This document shows positions 38,781-48,903 of a stretch of DNA of 64,000 bases, in pieces. Location: the NCBI GenBank assembly GCA_031264145.1, contig JAISEK010000148.1, positions 1 through 64,000 of the forward strand. The letters are read 5' to 3'. The notes under the pieces were generated by a model. That model saw only the letters and a program-made list of their open reading frames with translations. It ran no database searches and had not been told where the DNA came from. The DNA comes from Deltaproteobacteria bacterium. GTDB taxonomy: Bacteria > Desulfobacterota > Desulfarculia > Adiutricales > Adiutricaceae. Position 1 is the first letter of the stretch. Each line of letters opens with the position of its first letter. The position numbers and the translations under genes were made by a program.

Positions 38781-41201
38781 CTAGCTCCGGAGCTCGGCCT
38801 GGAAGAGGTTCTTGAGACATGAGACTATGTCGTTAAAATACCCGTTTACCAACTCGTCCGTCAAGGTCCTGTCCGGTTCCTGGAAGAAAAGCCTCAGGGC
38901 CAGGCTTTTCTTGTCAGCCGGGATCTTGTCGCCCTGGTAGAGGTCAAACACGGCCACATCCGCCAGGGGCCAGGACGGATCCGACCTCATGGCGGCCAGG
39001 ACCTCGGCCGCCGGGACCTTCTGGTCCAGGAGGATGGCCATGTCGCGGGTCACCCCTGGGTAGTTGGACCAGATCCTGAAGGCCTGCCTTGACTCCGGCG
39101 GCAGACCGTCGGCCTCCAGCTCAAAGACGAAGACCTGCCCCCCGGCCTCCTTGAGGCCCAGCCGGCCGGCGACCTGGGCGGAGAGGAGACCAAGGTGGCC
39201 GACCTCCGCACCGTCCCTCAGGATCAGGCATGACTGAGAACGCTCGTAGAAGGGCGGAATCTGGCCAGGGTGCCTGGTGAAGGACAATTCCACCCCCAGG
39301 GACTGGGCCAGAAACTCAATCAGTCCCTTCGCATCCCAAAAATCGACCGGGCGCCGAGGATCGTTCCATTGGCCGTTGCCGGAGGCCCCGGCGAGAAGCC
39401 CGCCCAGCATCTGGGTCTCCACCGGCTTAGGCCCGTCTGGATTGGCCCAAAAAACCGTCCCCACCTCGAAGAGGGCAGCGTCCCACTGGCCGTGGTACTG
39501 GTTCAGCCTGAGGGCGGACAAAAGACCGGGAATGACGCTGGGCCGCAGGACCCCGTGGTCCTCGGACAGTGGATTTAGGACCGGGACCAAACGGGCCCGC
39601 CAGGGGTGGTCCGGGCCAAGCCCCATCTTGTCGGCGAAGTTCCGGTTTATGAATGAAAAGGTCAGCAACTCTGAGAGGCCGGCCCCGCAAAGGACGGAGC
39701 GGACCTTTTCCCGCAGGCGGTAAGCGGCAGGGGGCTCAGAGGCCGGGGCCTTGGGCTTGGGGAGGGTGGCCGGCAAGGCCTCGAAGTCGAGGAGCCGGCT
39801 GACCTCCTCGAAAAGGTCCACTTCCCTGGACAAATCGGGCCTCCAGGTCGGCAGGGAGGCCTGATAGACGCCTGGTTCCTGGCCGGAAAGGACCACGCCG
39901 ATGGCCCCCAGGACCCTCTCCATGTCCTTGGGTTTGTGGGCCGTGCCCAGAAGGGCATTGCATTTTTCGGGGGAGAAACTTACCGTCTTGCGCCCTATGA
40001 GCCTCGGGTAGGAGTCCAGCCTGCCGCTGGCCACCTGGCCGCCGGTCAGCTCGGCTATCAGGGCCGCGGCCCGGTCAACGGCCAAATGGCAGGCGTTGGG
40101 ATCCAGGCCGCGCTCAAAGCGGAAGGAGGCATCGGTCGACAGGCCCAGGGAGCGTGAGGTCCTGCGTATGGTGGCCTGGTTGAAGCAGGCCCCCTCCAGG
40201 AACACGTCCGTGGTCGAGTCGTCGACCTCAGTGTTCTGGCCGCCCATGACCCCGCCTATGGCCACCGGCCTCATGGCATCGCAAATCATGACGTTGCGCT
40301 CGGCCCTGAGGGTCCTCTCCTGGCCGTCGAGGGTGGTGAAGACCTCGCCGGCCGGGAACACCCTGACCACGATTTGCGGGCCGGCTATCTTGGCCAGATC
40401 GAAGGCATGCAGCGGGAGCCCGATCTCCAGCATGACATAGTTGGTCACGTCGACAATGTTGTTGATGGGCCGCAGGCCGGCGGACAGGAGCCTTTCGGCC
40501 ATCCAGGCCGGGCCAGGGCCGGTCGAGACGCCGTTGATGACCCGGCCGGCGTAGCGGAAACAGTGGTCCGGGTCCTCTATACCAACGCCAATCTGGTCAA
40601 AGGCCGAGCGGCCGGACTCCCTGAGGGAGGCCCGAGGCTCCTTGAGGGGCCTGTCCAGCAGGGCCGAGAGGTCCCTGGCGATGCCGACCATGGACAAGGC
40701 GTCTGCCCTGTTGGGGGTCACGCCAATCTCCATTACCAGATCGGACTTCCCCAGGAAGTCCGAGAGCCTGGTTCCAGGGGCGGCGGCCTCCAGGAGCATG
40801 ACCCGGCTGGCCTCGGCCGAGAGGCCCAGCTCCAGCTCCGAGCACAGAAAGCCCTTGGAGCATATCCCCGAGATGTTCCTTTCCTTGACCTGGCCAGCCG
40901 GCAGCTCCGTGCCGACCAGGGCCAGTGGGTAGACCAGGCCCAGATCGACCTGGGGGTCGCCGCACAGGACCTGTATCTCGCCGTGCTCACCGGCGGCAAG
41001 CTCCAAAAGCCTAAGGGCACCGCCGACGTCCCTGATCCTGGTCACCTTGGCGGCCACCACCGTCTGGAGGAAGGAGTAGCGGTCGCGGAGGTCCTCCACC
41101 TCCAACCCAGCCATGGTCAGCCGGTTGGCCACCTCCCGGGGCCCCAATCCTCCCAGGTCAACGTAATCCCCGAGCCAGGCTATCGATGCCAGCATAAACA
41201 C
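38781..41201 (-). CDS. pheT: Phenylalanyl-tRNA synthetase beta subunit
   Basis: ~800 aa full-length PheT: tRBD, B3/B4 and B5 regions, FDX-ACB C-terminus. Confidence 0.97.
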   Translation of the reverse strand: MFMLASIAWLGDYVDLGGLGPREVANRLTMAGLEVEDLRDRYSFLQTVVAAKVTRIRDVGGALRLLELAAGEHGEIQVLCGDPQVDLGLVYPLALVGTELPAGQVKERNISGICSKGFLCSELELGLSAEASRVMLLEAAAPGTRLSDFLGKSDLVMEIGVTPNRADALSMVGIARDLSALLDRPLKEPRASLRESGRSAFDQIGVGIEDPDHCFRYAGRVINGVSTGPGPAWMAERLLSAGLRPINNIVDVTNYVMLEIGLPLHAFDLAKIAGPQIVVRVFPAGEVFTTLDGQERTLRAERNVMICDAMRPVAIGGVMGGQNTEVDDSTTDVFLEGACFNQATIRRTSRSLGLSTDASFRFERGLDPNACHLAVDRAAALIAELTGGQVASGRLDSYPRLIGRKTVSFSPEKCNALLGTAHKPKDMERVLGAIGVVLSGQEPGVYQASLPTWRPDLSREVDLFEEVSRLLDFEALPATLPKPKAPASEPPAAYRLREKVRSVLCGAGLSELLTFSFINRNFADKMGLGPDHPWRARLVPVLNPLSEDHGVLRPSVIPGLLSALRLNQYHGQWDAALFEVGTVFWANPDGPKPVETQMLGGLLAGASGNGQWNDPRRPVDFWDAKGLIEFLAQSLGVELSFTRHPGQIPPFYERSQSCLILRDGAEVGHLGLLSAQVAGRLGLKEAGGQVFVFELEADGLPPESRQAFRIWSNYPGVTRDMAILLDQKVPAAEVLAAMRSDPSWPLADVAVFDLYQGDKIPADKKSLALRLFFQEPDRTLTDELVNGYFNDIVSCLKNLFQAELRS

Positions 41202-41389
41202 GTCCTCGCGGCCAGGCCCAGCCGGCGGCCGTCATTCACCGCGGCCTCATCGGGGCCGAAAGCGTTTCCCGGAGGCCCGGCCTTGGCGCAGGCCCTATGG
41301 GCCGGCACCAATTTCCATCAGTCTTTGGCCGCCTTTGGGCCACGGGCCCGGCCATTGTAGCACCCGCCGGCCAAAGAGGCAAACCGCCC

Positions 41390-41412
41390 AGGGGCCCCGC
41401 CCCGGGGCCCCT
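41390..41412 (-). terminator. Hairpin between leuA and pheT (no clear U-run)
   Basis: AGGGGCCCCG-CCC-CGGGGCCCCT. Confidence 0.4.
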
Positions 41413-41476
41413 CAGGAAGGCCGGCGGGCGCGCCTGGCGGCCGCCAGGGCACCCCTGGATCGATCCCCTGGCTGCC

Positions 41477-43051
41477 CTAGGCCCCGGCCGGGGCCCCGCC
41501 GCCGTTGCCGTTGCCGAGCTTGACCTCCTTGACAGCGGCCACGCTGTAGAGGCGGTTGACGGCGTTGACGTAGGCCCTCACGCTGGCCTTGATGACGTCG
41601 GTCGAGGCCCCGTTCCCTTGGGCCCTCAGGCCGTTTAGGGACAAGACCACCTGCGCCTCGCCCATGGCGTTGGAGCGCTCCGAGGTGGCGGCTATCCTGA
41701 ACGAGTCGAGCTTGGGATCGAGCCCGATTATGCGCTTGACTGCCGAGTAGGCCGCATCGACCGGGCCATTACCGGTGGCGGCGTCCTTGAGCTCGGCCCC
41801 GTCCCTGGCAAGGACTATGGTGGCCGTGGTCAGCCCGGGGCCGACGAAGACGGTGTAGTCCTTGAGCTCGTAGTGGCACTCGGGCCTGACGGAGAAGATC
41901 TCGTCGGCTATGATGGCCTCGATGTCGCCATCAGTGGCCTCCTTCTTTTCATCGCAGAGCTTCTTGAAGCTCTCGAAGGCCCTGGTAATCTGGATGTCGT
42001 CGAGGTTGTAGCCCAGAGACTCAAGCCTGTCCTTGAAGGCGTGGCGACCTGAGTGTTTGCCCAGGACCATGACCGCTGGGGTGCAACCAACGTCCTCGGC
42101 CCTCATGATCTCGTAGGTCTCCCTCTTGGCCAGTACCCCGTGCTGGTGGACGCCGGCCTCGTGAGCGAAGGCGTTGGCCCCGACCACGGCTTTGTTGGGA
42201 GGCACGAAGACGCCCGAGAGCCTTGAGACCAGACGGCTGACCGGGTACAGGCGCTTGGTCTCGATGCTGGTGGAGAGCCCGAAGAAGTCGGACCGGGTCT
42301 TGAGGCCCATGACCACCTCCTCGATGGCCGAGTTACCGCCGCGCTCCCCCATGCCGTTGATGGTGCCCTCGACCTGCCTCACCCCGGCCCGGATCGCGGC
42401 CAGCGAATTGGCGGTGGCCAGGCCCAGGTCATTGTGGGCATGTACGGAATAGATGACGTTCCCCGGGGCCCCGACCCCATCGATTATGGCCCCGCAGAGC
42501 CTCAGGAACTCCTCGGGCATGGCGTAGCCCACGGTATCCGGGATATTCAGGATGGTGGCCCCGGAATCAACGGCTATCTTGAAGGCGCGTATCAAGAACT
42601 CGACGTCCGAGCGGCTGGCGTCCTCGGCCGAGAACTCCACCTCGGCCATGAGAGAGCGGGCCAGGCTGACACCCGAGCGAATCTCGGCCAGGACCTCCTC
42701 CTGGCTCATCTTGAGCTTGTACTCCATATGGATGGGGCTGGTGGCCAGAAAGACGTGGAGCCTCGCATTCTCCGCCGGGGCCAGGGCCTGGGCGGCCGCC
42801 CTGATGTCCCCCTCCTTGGTCCTGGCCAGGCCGCAGACCGTGGTCTTCTTGAGCTCCCTGGAGATGGACTGGACGCAGTTGAAGTCGCCCGGGCTGGCGG
42901 CCGGGAAGCCGGCCTCGATGACGTCGACGCGCATTTTCTCCAGCTGCTTGGCGATCTGCAGCTTCTCGGCCACGTTCAGGTTGACGCCGGCTGCCTGCTC
43001 GCCGTCGCGCAGCGTGGTGTCGAAAAAATACACCCTGTTGGGATCAAACAT
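41477..43051 (-). CDS. leuA: 2-isopropylmalate synthase
   Basis: MFDPNRVYFFDTTLRDGEQAAGVNLNVAEKLQIAKQLEKMRVDVIEAGFP; HAHNDLGLATANSLAAI; C-terminal allosteric domain. Confidence 0.96.
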   Translation of the reverse strand: MFDPNRVYFFDTTLRDGEQAAGVNLNVAEKLQIAKQLEKMRVDVIEAGFPAASPGDFNCVQSISRELKKTTVCGLARTKEGDIRAAAQALAPAENARLHVFLATSPIHMEYKLKMSQEEVLAEIRSGVSLARSLMAEVEFSAEDASRSDVEFLIRAFKIAVDSGATILNIPDTVGYAMPEEFLRLCGAIIDGVGAPGNVIYSVHAHNDLGLATANSLAAIRAGVRQVEGTINGMGERGGNSAIEEVVMGLKTRSDFFGLSTSIETKRLYPVSRLVSRLSGVFVPPNKAVVGANAFAHEAGVHQHGVLAKRETYEIMRAEDVGCTPAVMVLGKHSGRHAFKDRLESLGYNLDDIQITRAFESFKKLCDEKKEATDGDIEAIIADEIFSVRPECHYELKDYTVFVGPGLTTATIVLARDGAELKDAATGNGPVDAAYSAVKRIIGLDPKLDSFRIAATSERSNAMGEAQVVLSLNGLRAQGNGASTDVIKASVRAYVNAVNRLYSVAAVKEVKLGNGNGGGAPAGA

Positions 43052-43228
43052 AAAAGCCTCCAAAAAAAGGATCAGGCCCTGGGAAAGGACGCTCCCCGGC
43101 TGGAACGGCCCCCGTCCGGCCAAGGCGGCCGGGCATGGCATACGAGCCCCGCCAAAAAGAAAGATTTATCCGCAAATGCCGAAAAAAACGCCGACAAACC
43201 CAAGGTCGGCCACCGGGGGCCCAGAAAC

Positions 43229-43252
43229 AAAAAAAGCCGGGGAGCCCCGGCC
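43229..43252 (-). terminator. Intrinsic terminator in leuA leader (attenuator)
   Basis: Minus strand GGCCGGGGCTCCCCGGC-TTTTTTTG, ~180 nt upstream of leuA ATG. Confidence 0.8.
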
Positions 43253-43283
43253 TGGATTGAGTCGCCTATGCCTTACCTCGGCG

Positions 43284-43406
43284 TTAGGCGGTACACCCAT
43301 GGCCGGACGACCGGTCAAGGCTAAGCAACAGGCTAAGGAGGAGCGGATCCTTCCCTGCCCCGATGGGGCCGGCCAGGACCTGGCTCTTTGGCAATGGATG
43401 GAACAT
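43284..43406 (-). CDS. leuL: Putative Leu-rich leader peptide (40 aa) of leuA
   Basis: MFHPLPKSQVLAGPIGAGKDPLLLSLLLSLDRSSGHGCTA*; codons CTC CTC CTT AGC CTG TTG CTT AGC CTT; RBS-like GGGAAGA; just upstream of terminator. Confidence 0.78.
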   Translation of the reverse strand: MFHPLPKSQVLAGPIGAGKDPLLLSLLLSLDRSSGHGCTA

Positions 43407-43770
43407 GGCTCTTCCCAAACAATCTTGAATACTTAGTCCGCCCAAAAGGCCTTGGGCAAAAACGGCCTCATGGCAAATTGACTAGAAATGTTTACCAAAG
43501 ACGGACAAAAAAATCAAGCATAAAAACGACCCTCCCTGTCCACGATATCTGACGCCCCTCGCACCCCTTTTCCCTGGCCCAGGCCGGCCCCCCGCTGACC
43601 ATGGCCGGCAAGCCTTCCAGCGCTGGCCGGCGTTGCCCCCGGAATACCAGCCCAAAGGCATCCCCCCTGGAGGCGCATGCCCCAGAATTGACAGCCAGCC
43701 GGCGCGCTGGATGACCAGGCGCCTATACTTCACCGCCGGGCCTTGTGCCGTCCATGTTGGGTACATTCGC

Positions 43771-44223
43771 CTAGCCAGAGAAGCCATCGAGGGCCTTTTT
43801 GAGACTTTTTGGGGGCATTGGCCGCCCAAGGTCCCCAAAGGCTGACAGAAAGGACTGATAGTCCCAGCCAGCCAGGGCGGGGCAGGTGCCCTGGGCCTCC
43901 GCGAAGGCTCCCTCATTTTTGAATAAGGTCCAGTAGAAGGGCCACGCGCCGCAGGCAAGTGGCTTGGCCTGGTGAATCAGGCAGGCCTTGTCCCTTGGAT
44001 CATAGAAGAGGCAGAAACCGTCTTGGCCGGACTTGACTCCCCAGAGCCGGCCCTCCGGCCAGAGATATCGCGTCTTGAGGAGGCCCGGGCCAACGCCAAT
44101 CAATGAGGCCGCCTCCAGAATCTGGCCCTGGCCCAGCCACACGCCCCCGCGGCCCTGGCAGCACTGGCCGCACCTTCGGCAGACGAAGGCACCGCCCGCC
44201 ACAGCTCCGCCATTTTCGGTCAC
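43771..44223 (-). CDS. YkgJ-family cysteine cluster protein
   Basis: CRRCGQCCQGRGGVWL; CLFYDPRDKACLIHQAKPLACGAWPF; 4-nt overlap with pfk. Confidence 0.88.
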   Translation of the reverse strand: MTENGGAVAGGAFVCRRCGQCCQGRGGVWLGQGQILEAASLIGVGPGLLKTRYLWPEGRLWGVKSGQDGFCLFYDPRDKACLIHQAKPLACGAWPFYWTLFKNEGAFAEAQGTCPALAGWDYQSFLSAFGDLGRPMPPKSLKKALDGFSG

Positions 44224-45350
44224 TCGGACTGCCTGGACCAGGGGAGCATTGAGGAGCGCCGGCCATTGTAGCGGGCCGGATCGTAGTACTTGTCCACCTC
44301 GACCAGGTTAAGGCGCTCGATGGCCTGCTTGAGGGAGACGGAGGTGATGTGTCCTTCCCGGTAGGCGACCATGCGCCCGAAATCCTGCTCCAGGATCAAA
44401 TCCACGGCCGCAATCCCAAAGTAGCGGCCCATTAGCCTGTCCCTGGCCGAGGGGTTGCCGCCCCTCTGGATATGGCTCAGGACCACGTGCCGGGTCTCAA
44501 ACCCGGTCAACTCCTCCAGCTTCTTGGCCAGGGTCTCGCCAATGCCTCCCAAGACCTTATGGCCGAAGCTATCGACCTTGTCCGAGATATAGACCTCTTC
44601 TTGGCCCTTTATCTTGGCCCCCTCCGAGACGACCACGATGTCGTAGCGGACCCCGGCCGCGCGGCGCTTTTCCAGAAGCGCGGCCACCTTCTCAACCTCA
44701 AAGGCATACTCGGGGATGAGGATGACGTGGGCCCCGGAGGCCTGGCCGCCCTCAAGGGCCAGCCAGCCGGCATGGCGGCCCATGACCTCGACCACGAACA
44801 GGCGGTTATGGCTTCCGGCCGTGGTCCTCAGGCGATCGACCTCCTCAATGATGACGTTGAGGGCCGTGTCGTAGCCCAGGGTGTAGTCGGTCCCGTTGAG
44901 ATCCCGGTCGATGGTCTTGGGTATGCCGACCACCTTCTGGCCCAGGTCATGGTAGAGCTTGTAGGCCACCGAAAGGGTGTCCTCCCCGCCTATGGCCACC
45001 ACCGCATCCAAGCCAAGGGCCTGGATGTTCTCCACGCACTTTTGGCTCTTGTTTATCGTCTGGTTGAAGGGGTTGGTCCTGGAACTCCCCAGGATCGTGC
45101 CGCCCTGGCGATCCCAGGTCCTGACGACCAGCTCGTCAAGCGCGGTCGTCCACTTTGCCAGGGAATCAGAATCATTGGGCTCTACCTCTATCAGGCCACG
45201 CCATCCCTCGCGGATGCCGATTACCTCCAGGCTCTGGCCGCTATGGACGGCCAGATTCGGATCGGTGGCCGTTTTCGTCACCCACTTGATGGCACTGTTT
45301 AGGCCGGCACAGTCGCCTCCGCCGGTTAGAACGCCAATCCTTCGCACCAT
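44220..45350 (-). CDS. pfkA: 6-phosphofructokinase
   Basis: MVRRIGVLTGGGDCAGLNSAIKW; GIPKTIDRDLNGTDYTLGYDTAL; EVMGRHAGWLAL. Confidence 0.95.
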   Translation of the reverse strand: MVRRIGVLTGGGDCAGLNSAIKWVTKTATDPNLAVHSGQSLEVIGIREGWRGLIEVEPNDSDSLAKWTTALDELVVRTWDRQGGTILGSSRTNPFNQTINKSQKCVENIQALGLDAVVAIGGEDTLSVAYKLYHDLGQKVVGIPKTIDRDLNGTDYTLGYDTALNVIIEEVDRLRTTAGSHNRLFVVEVMGRHAGWLALEGGQASGAHVILIPEYAFEVEKVAALLEKRRAAGVRYDIVVVSEGAKIKGQEEVYISDKVDSFGHKVLGGIGETLAKKLEELTGFETRHVVLSHIQRGGNPSARDRLMGRYFGIAAVDLILEQDFGRMVAYREGHITSVSLKQAIERLNLVEVDKYYDPARYNGRRSSMLPWSRQSE

Positions 45351-46069
45351 GATGGAAATCTCCCTGCCCATGTGGCCATAGGCCAATATTATTCGCAAGT
45401 TGGTGCCTGGGGACAAAGTGCCTAGGCCCTCAACCGTCCAACATGATAGCACATTTTCCGTTGATATTGATAGATTCGCTCTTAGTGAGCCCTTAATTGA
45501 CTTTAGCTAACTATATAACAAAAAGCAATGTTTTTACCGCACCCATAGGCCCTCCAGGGAAGGCGACGATCTTTAGTGGCGACCCCACGGGACCACCCAG
45601 GACCCGGATCTCCTGGGCCACGGCGGGGCAGCCACAGGCCGTGAAAGGAAACCGCATCCGTATTTTCCCGAGAAATGATCCTGATAGTCCAGGCCATTTC
45701 GGGTGGCCTGGACCTAGGGCCAGGGGAGGGCTAGAAAAAACTGGCCCAAGGTCTCCGAGCTAGTCTTGGAGGCTTTTAAATTTCATTAGAAAAATCAGAT
45801 AGTTCTTTAAACCATTTTACAATATACTGACAGTAACTATATCAAACTAATATAAATTATTGGCAAATAAATATTGGAACAAAACATAATTTTTATAAGA
45901 CTAAAGCTCTTGTTTGCACTTTACCATCCTCTGGAACACCAAAAGCCGAGCTATTTTTTTGCCTTATCCCTACGTTGACATTTTAGCTAATTTTATGTAC
46001 TCTTTGATATCCTTATTTAGGATAACCCGACTTCGAAGCGGGTTCAAACTCCAAGAAAGGGGCTTGAAA

Positions 46070-46507
46070 ATGGAACTATTGCGTCGAAAGACAAGCAGAC
46101 GCAGCCTGGCAGACTCTCGATGCCGCCAATGGCGTCTGGGCGGCCTGCAAGCAGACCTTGTGCCTAGGCCAAAACGGGGGCCTTTATGGGAAATAGAGGA
46201 GCTGCTGCCTTACTTGGCCCAATCAGAGGGACTGGATTTCGCCTCGGATGGTACTGTCTTTTTGCCTCCATCCAGGTCAGCCCGAAAGACCCGCCCGACA
46301 AAATCGTCGAGACTGGCCAAGCCACGCCCCCGTGATCCCCGAACACGATTTTGTTGGGCTGCCTTTTTCGGCTCCTCGTCAGGCCTCAAAAAGAAAAAGC
46401 CATATCTGACGATAGGTCCGGGGAACCAATATAGCGCGGCTTATCCCCGCCAAGCCCGGGCCAGGGTCTTCGGCCAGGTCCAGGGAAAGGGGGGCGACGT
46501 AATATGA
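46070..46507 (+). CDS. Hypothetical basic protein (145 aa), coupled to next gene
   Basis: AAGAAAGGGG RBS 5' of ATG; stop overlaps next start (ATGA at 46504). Confidence 0.6.
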   Translation: MELLRRKTSRRSLADSRCRQWRLGGLQADLVPRPKRGPLWEIEELLPYLAQSEGLDFASDGTVFLPPSRSARKTRPTKSSRLAKPRPRDPRTRFCWAAFFGSSSGLKKKKPYLTIGPGNQYSAAYPRQARARVFGQVQGKGGDVI

Positions 46508-48903
46508 AAACCATAAGCCGTCCCCAAATCGACCTGCAGGGCCGCCTTCTGGCCGCCAAATTACTGCAACTCGGCGACAACTTGACCTTTGACCAGAGAG
46601 CCGACCTGTTGTATGGGTTCCTCAAGGATCGCAGGGCCCATGTCCTGGTTAGCTATGCCGAGATGATTAATAATAACTTATTGCCAAATAACAATTTATA
46701 TTCCATGCCGATTGACGACAGTATTTTTGAGAACGCCTATTTCGATGATTATGAAGAAGAAGACGAAACCGATGAAGATGATGGCGATATCTGGGACAAT
46801 GATGATGACTTCTCTGAGGAAAATGAGGCCACTGCGAACATATTTTTCACGAATATCAATTTGGGCTGGATCAATCCCCTCTTCTCAAGATCCATGACCA
46901 ACGCCAAATCGGTGTTCCTGATGCCTGCCCCAGGCTTGGTGCTTCTGGACATCACCTCCCGCCAAGGAAGGGGTTTAATCTACAATTACCAAGCCGTCAA
47001 CTCCGAGATCAAATTTAGCCCGAACCTAGTCAAAAGGGCGGCTCAATTGCTTGGCAAAGATTTGGCCGCTGAATCGTCAAGCCTGGCCAGGCGCCCCCCT
47101 AGGCTCGACAAGCGGTTGGTCCCCATTGGCCTCGACACGGTCCTGGACGACCCCGAGATCCATGATCCGGCCCCCTCCATTGTCCTTGACGAGATTGATC
47201 CCTACCAGGCCTTCCGGCTAATCAACTGGTGGGCCAGGCCAGACCAAGATCAATCCAAGAGGCCAGCCTGGGCCAACGTGTTTTTCAGGGTGAAAATTGA
47301 CCAGAACATGTATTCATATCATCCCACCTCGAGCGTCTTCCACCAGGTTAAGCTGAGATCGTTCTTTCCCGGCTCGCTTGACTTGTCCGCCCTGCCCCCT
47401 GGCCTTGCCGCTTTGGCCAGAGGAATAGGCCCTTTGGGGGACATTGGTCTACCACAAATCGTCAATTCCGAGCTGAATGCAGAGTTTGACATAAATATTG
47501 ATGATCAGGAACTAGATTTATTTGGTGATGACGATGACGATCTTGACTTTGATGATGATGATGATGATGATGTCGACGACTTCGGGGGTGATGACTTCGA
47601 TGATGACCAGGATAATGTCACTGAAGTTAAGGAGAATTATCCGGGTTCCGTTGGCGAAAAATGTCCGGCCAATGTTCTGGACAGGGATACCGAAGAGGAT
47701 CCTGGCGATGACTTTCCTGCATCGCCGGAAGAGTCACGTGATCAGCTACCAGGCGTCACCGGCGAGACGAGTGATGCCAGCCTGACCAATGTCACCAGCG
47801 ATGCTAATGGCAATAACAGCAACGAAAGAAAAAATGTCTTAAAAAAAGAAAAAACTGTGATATCTCCCTTCGATCTAACCTCACAACTACAAAAATCACT
47901 AATTCGCAATAGAGAATATTATTCTAAATACTATAAAACTCGTAAAAAAAATAAAAAATTGACCTTTAGGCTTAATGAATCTGAAGAGCAACTTAAAACT
48001 AGCCGAATACAACTCAAGGCTGTCGTGGCTGAACGAAACGGCATTCAAGAGGCCCTCCAAAAGACACAGGACGAGAACCTCGAACTTAGGCTGCGTCTAG
48101 ATAAACATGCGGAAAACGCAAAGCCATTCGCAGAAGAAATACAAAGCCTCAAGAACGAGAATGCGGAATTAAAGACAAAATACGATTCTACCCTTCGAGA
48201 ACTTGAAGCCGCCGACAAGAAAAATGAGGAGCTTTCCAAAGATCCCGACGAAGTGGCCATCGAAAACCTGGAGCTAATGTCTTCCCTCGATGAGGCCTTG
48301 AGCAAGATTAAGGAGCTTGAAAGTCTTTCCGCCAGCCAAGCCCTGGCCATAAACGATGCCAACCAAGAAAAACAGGAGTCCAATAAGGTCATAGCCAGCC
48401 TCAAGCTGGATCTGGAAAACTCTGGCCAGTGGATAGTGCCGGAATCCCTTTCCGATGTAGTGATAGCCGGCAAGCAATACTACAGCTCCAAGTTGATCTT
48501 CCATGACCGCCTGGCCCAGACCATTGCCGCCTTTCCCCAGGCCGAGTCGGACAAAAAGCACCGCATTGTCATGGAAGCGGTCAAAATAGTCAAGGCTTTG
48601 GCCGATACCATGTACACCATGAAGTTCGTGGACAACAACCTTTCCCAGGAACTGTTCCAGAGCATAACCGGCATCCGTTTCTCCATGACCGAGCGCCGGG
48701 CCACCAAACGGGAGAGGGCCTTGGAACTGGCCAGGACCTGCACCTACAATGGCAAGAAAGTCCAGTTTTTCCCCCACATAAAGTCGTCGATCCAGGGAAC
48801 TGAGTTCAGGGTGCACTTCCAATTCCTTGACGAGGAACGCAAAATTCTAATCTGCCACATGGGGGACCACCTGCCTACTGCCTATACCAAGTTCATAAAC
48901 TAA
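46504..48903 (+). CDS. Large hypothetical protein: acidic tracts, coiled coil, conserved-looking C-terminal domain
   Basis: 799 aa; DYEEEDETDEDDGD and DDDDDLDFDDDDDDDVDD tracts; heptad-like region; C-term CTYNGKKVQFFPHIKSSIQGTEFRVHFQFLDEERKILICHMGDHLPT. Confidence 0.85.
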   Translation: MKTISRPQIDLQGRLLAAKLLQLGDNLTFDQRADLLYGFLKDRRAHVLVSYAEMINNNLLPNNNLYSMPIDDSIFENAYFDDYEEEDETDEDDGDIWDNDDDFSEENEATANIFFTNINLGWINPLFSRSMTNAKSVFLMPAPGLVLLDITSRQGRGLIYNYQAVNSEIKFSPNLVKRAAQLLGKDLAAESSSLARRPPRLDKRLVPIGLDTVLDDPEIHDPAPSIVLDEIDPYQAFRLINWWARPDQDQSKRPAWANVFFRVKIDQNMYSYHPTSSVFHQVKLRSFFPGSLDLSALPPGLAALARGIGPLGDIGLPQIVNSELNAEFDINIDDQELDLFGDDDDDLDFDDDDDDDVDDFGGDDFDDDQDNVTEVKENYPGSVGEKCPANVLDRDTEEDPGDDFPASPEESRDQLPGVTGETSDASLTNVTSDANGNNSNERKNVLKKEKTVISPFDLTSQLQKSLIRNREYYSKYYKTRKKNKKLTFRLNESEEQLKTSRIQLKAVVAERNGIQEALQKTQDENLELRLRLDKHAENAKPFAEEIQSLKNENAELKTKYDSTLRELEAADKKNEELSKDPDEVAIENLELMSSLDEALSKIKELESLSASQALAINDANQEKQESNKVIASLKLDLENSGQWIVPESLSDVVIAGKQYYSSKLIFHDRLAQTIAAFPQAESDKKHRIVMEAVKIVKALADTMYTMKFVDNNLSQELFQSITGIRFSMTERRATKRERALELARTCTYNGKKVQFFPHIKSSIQGTEFRVHFQFLDEERKILICHMGDHLPTAYTKFIN

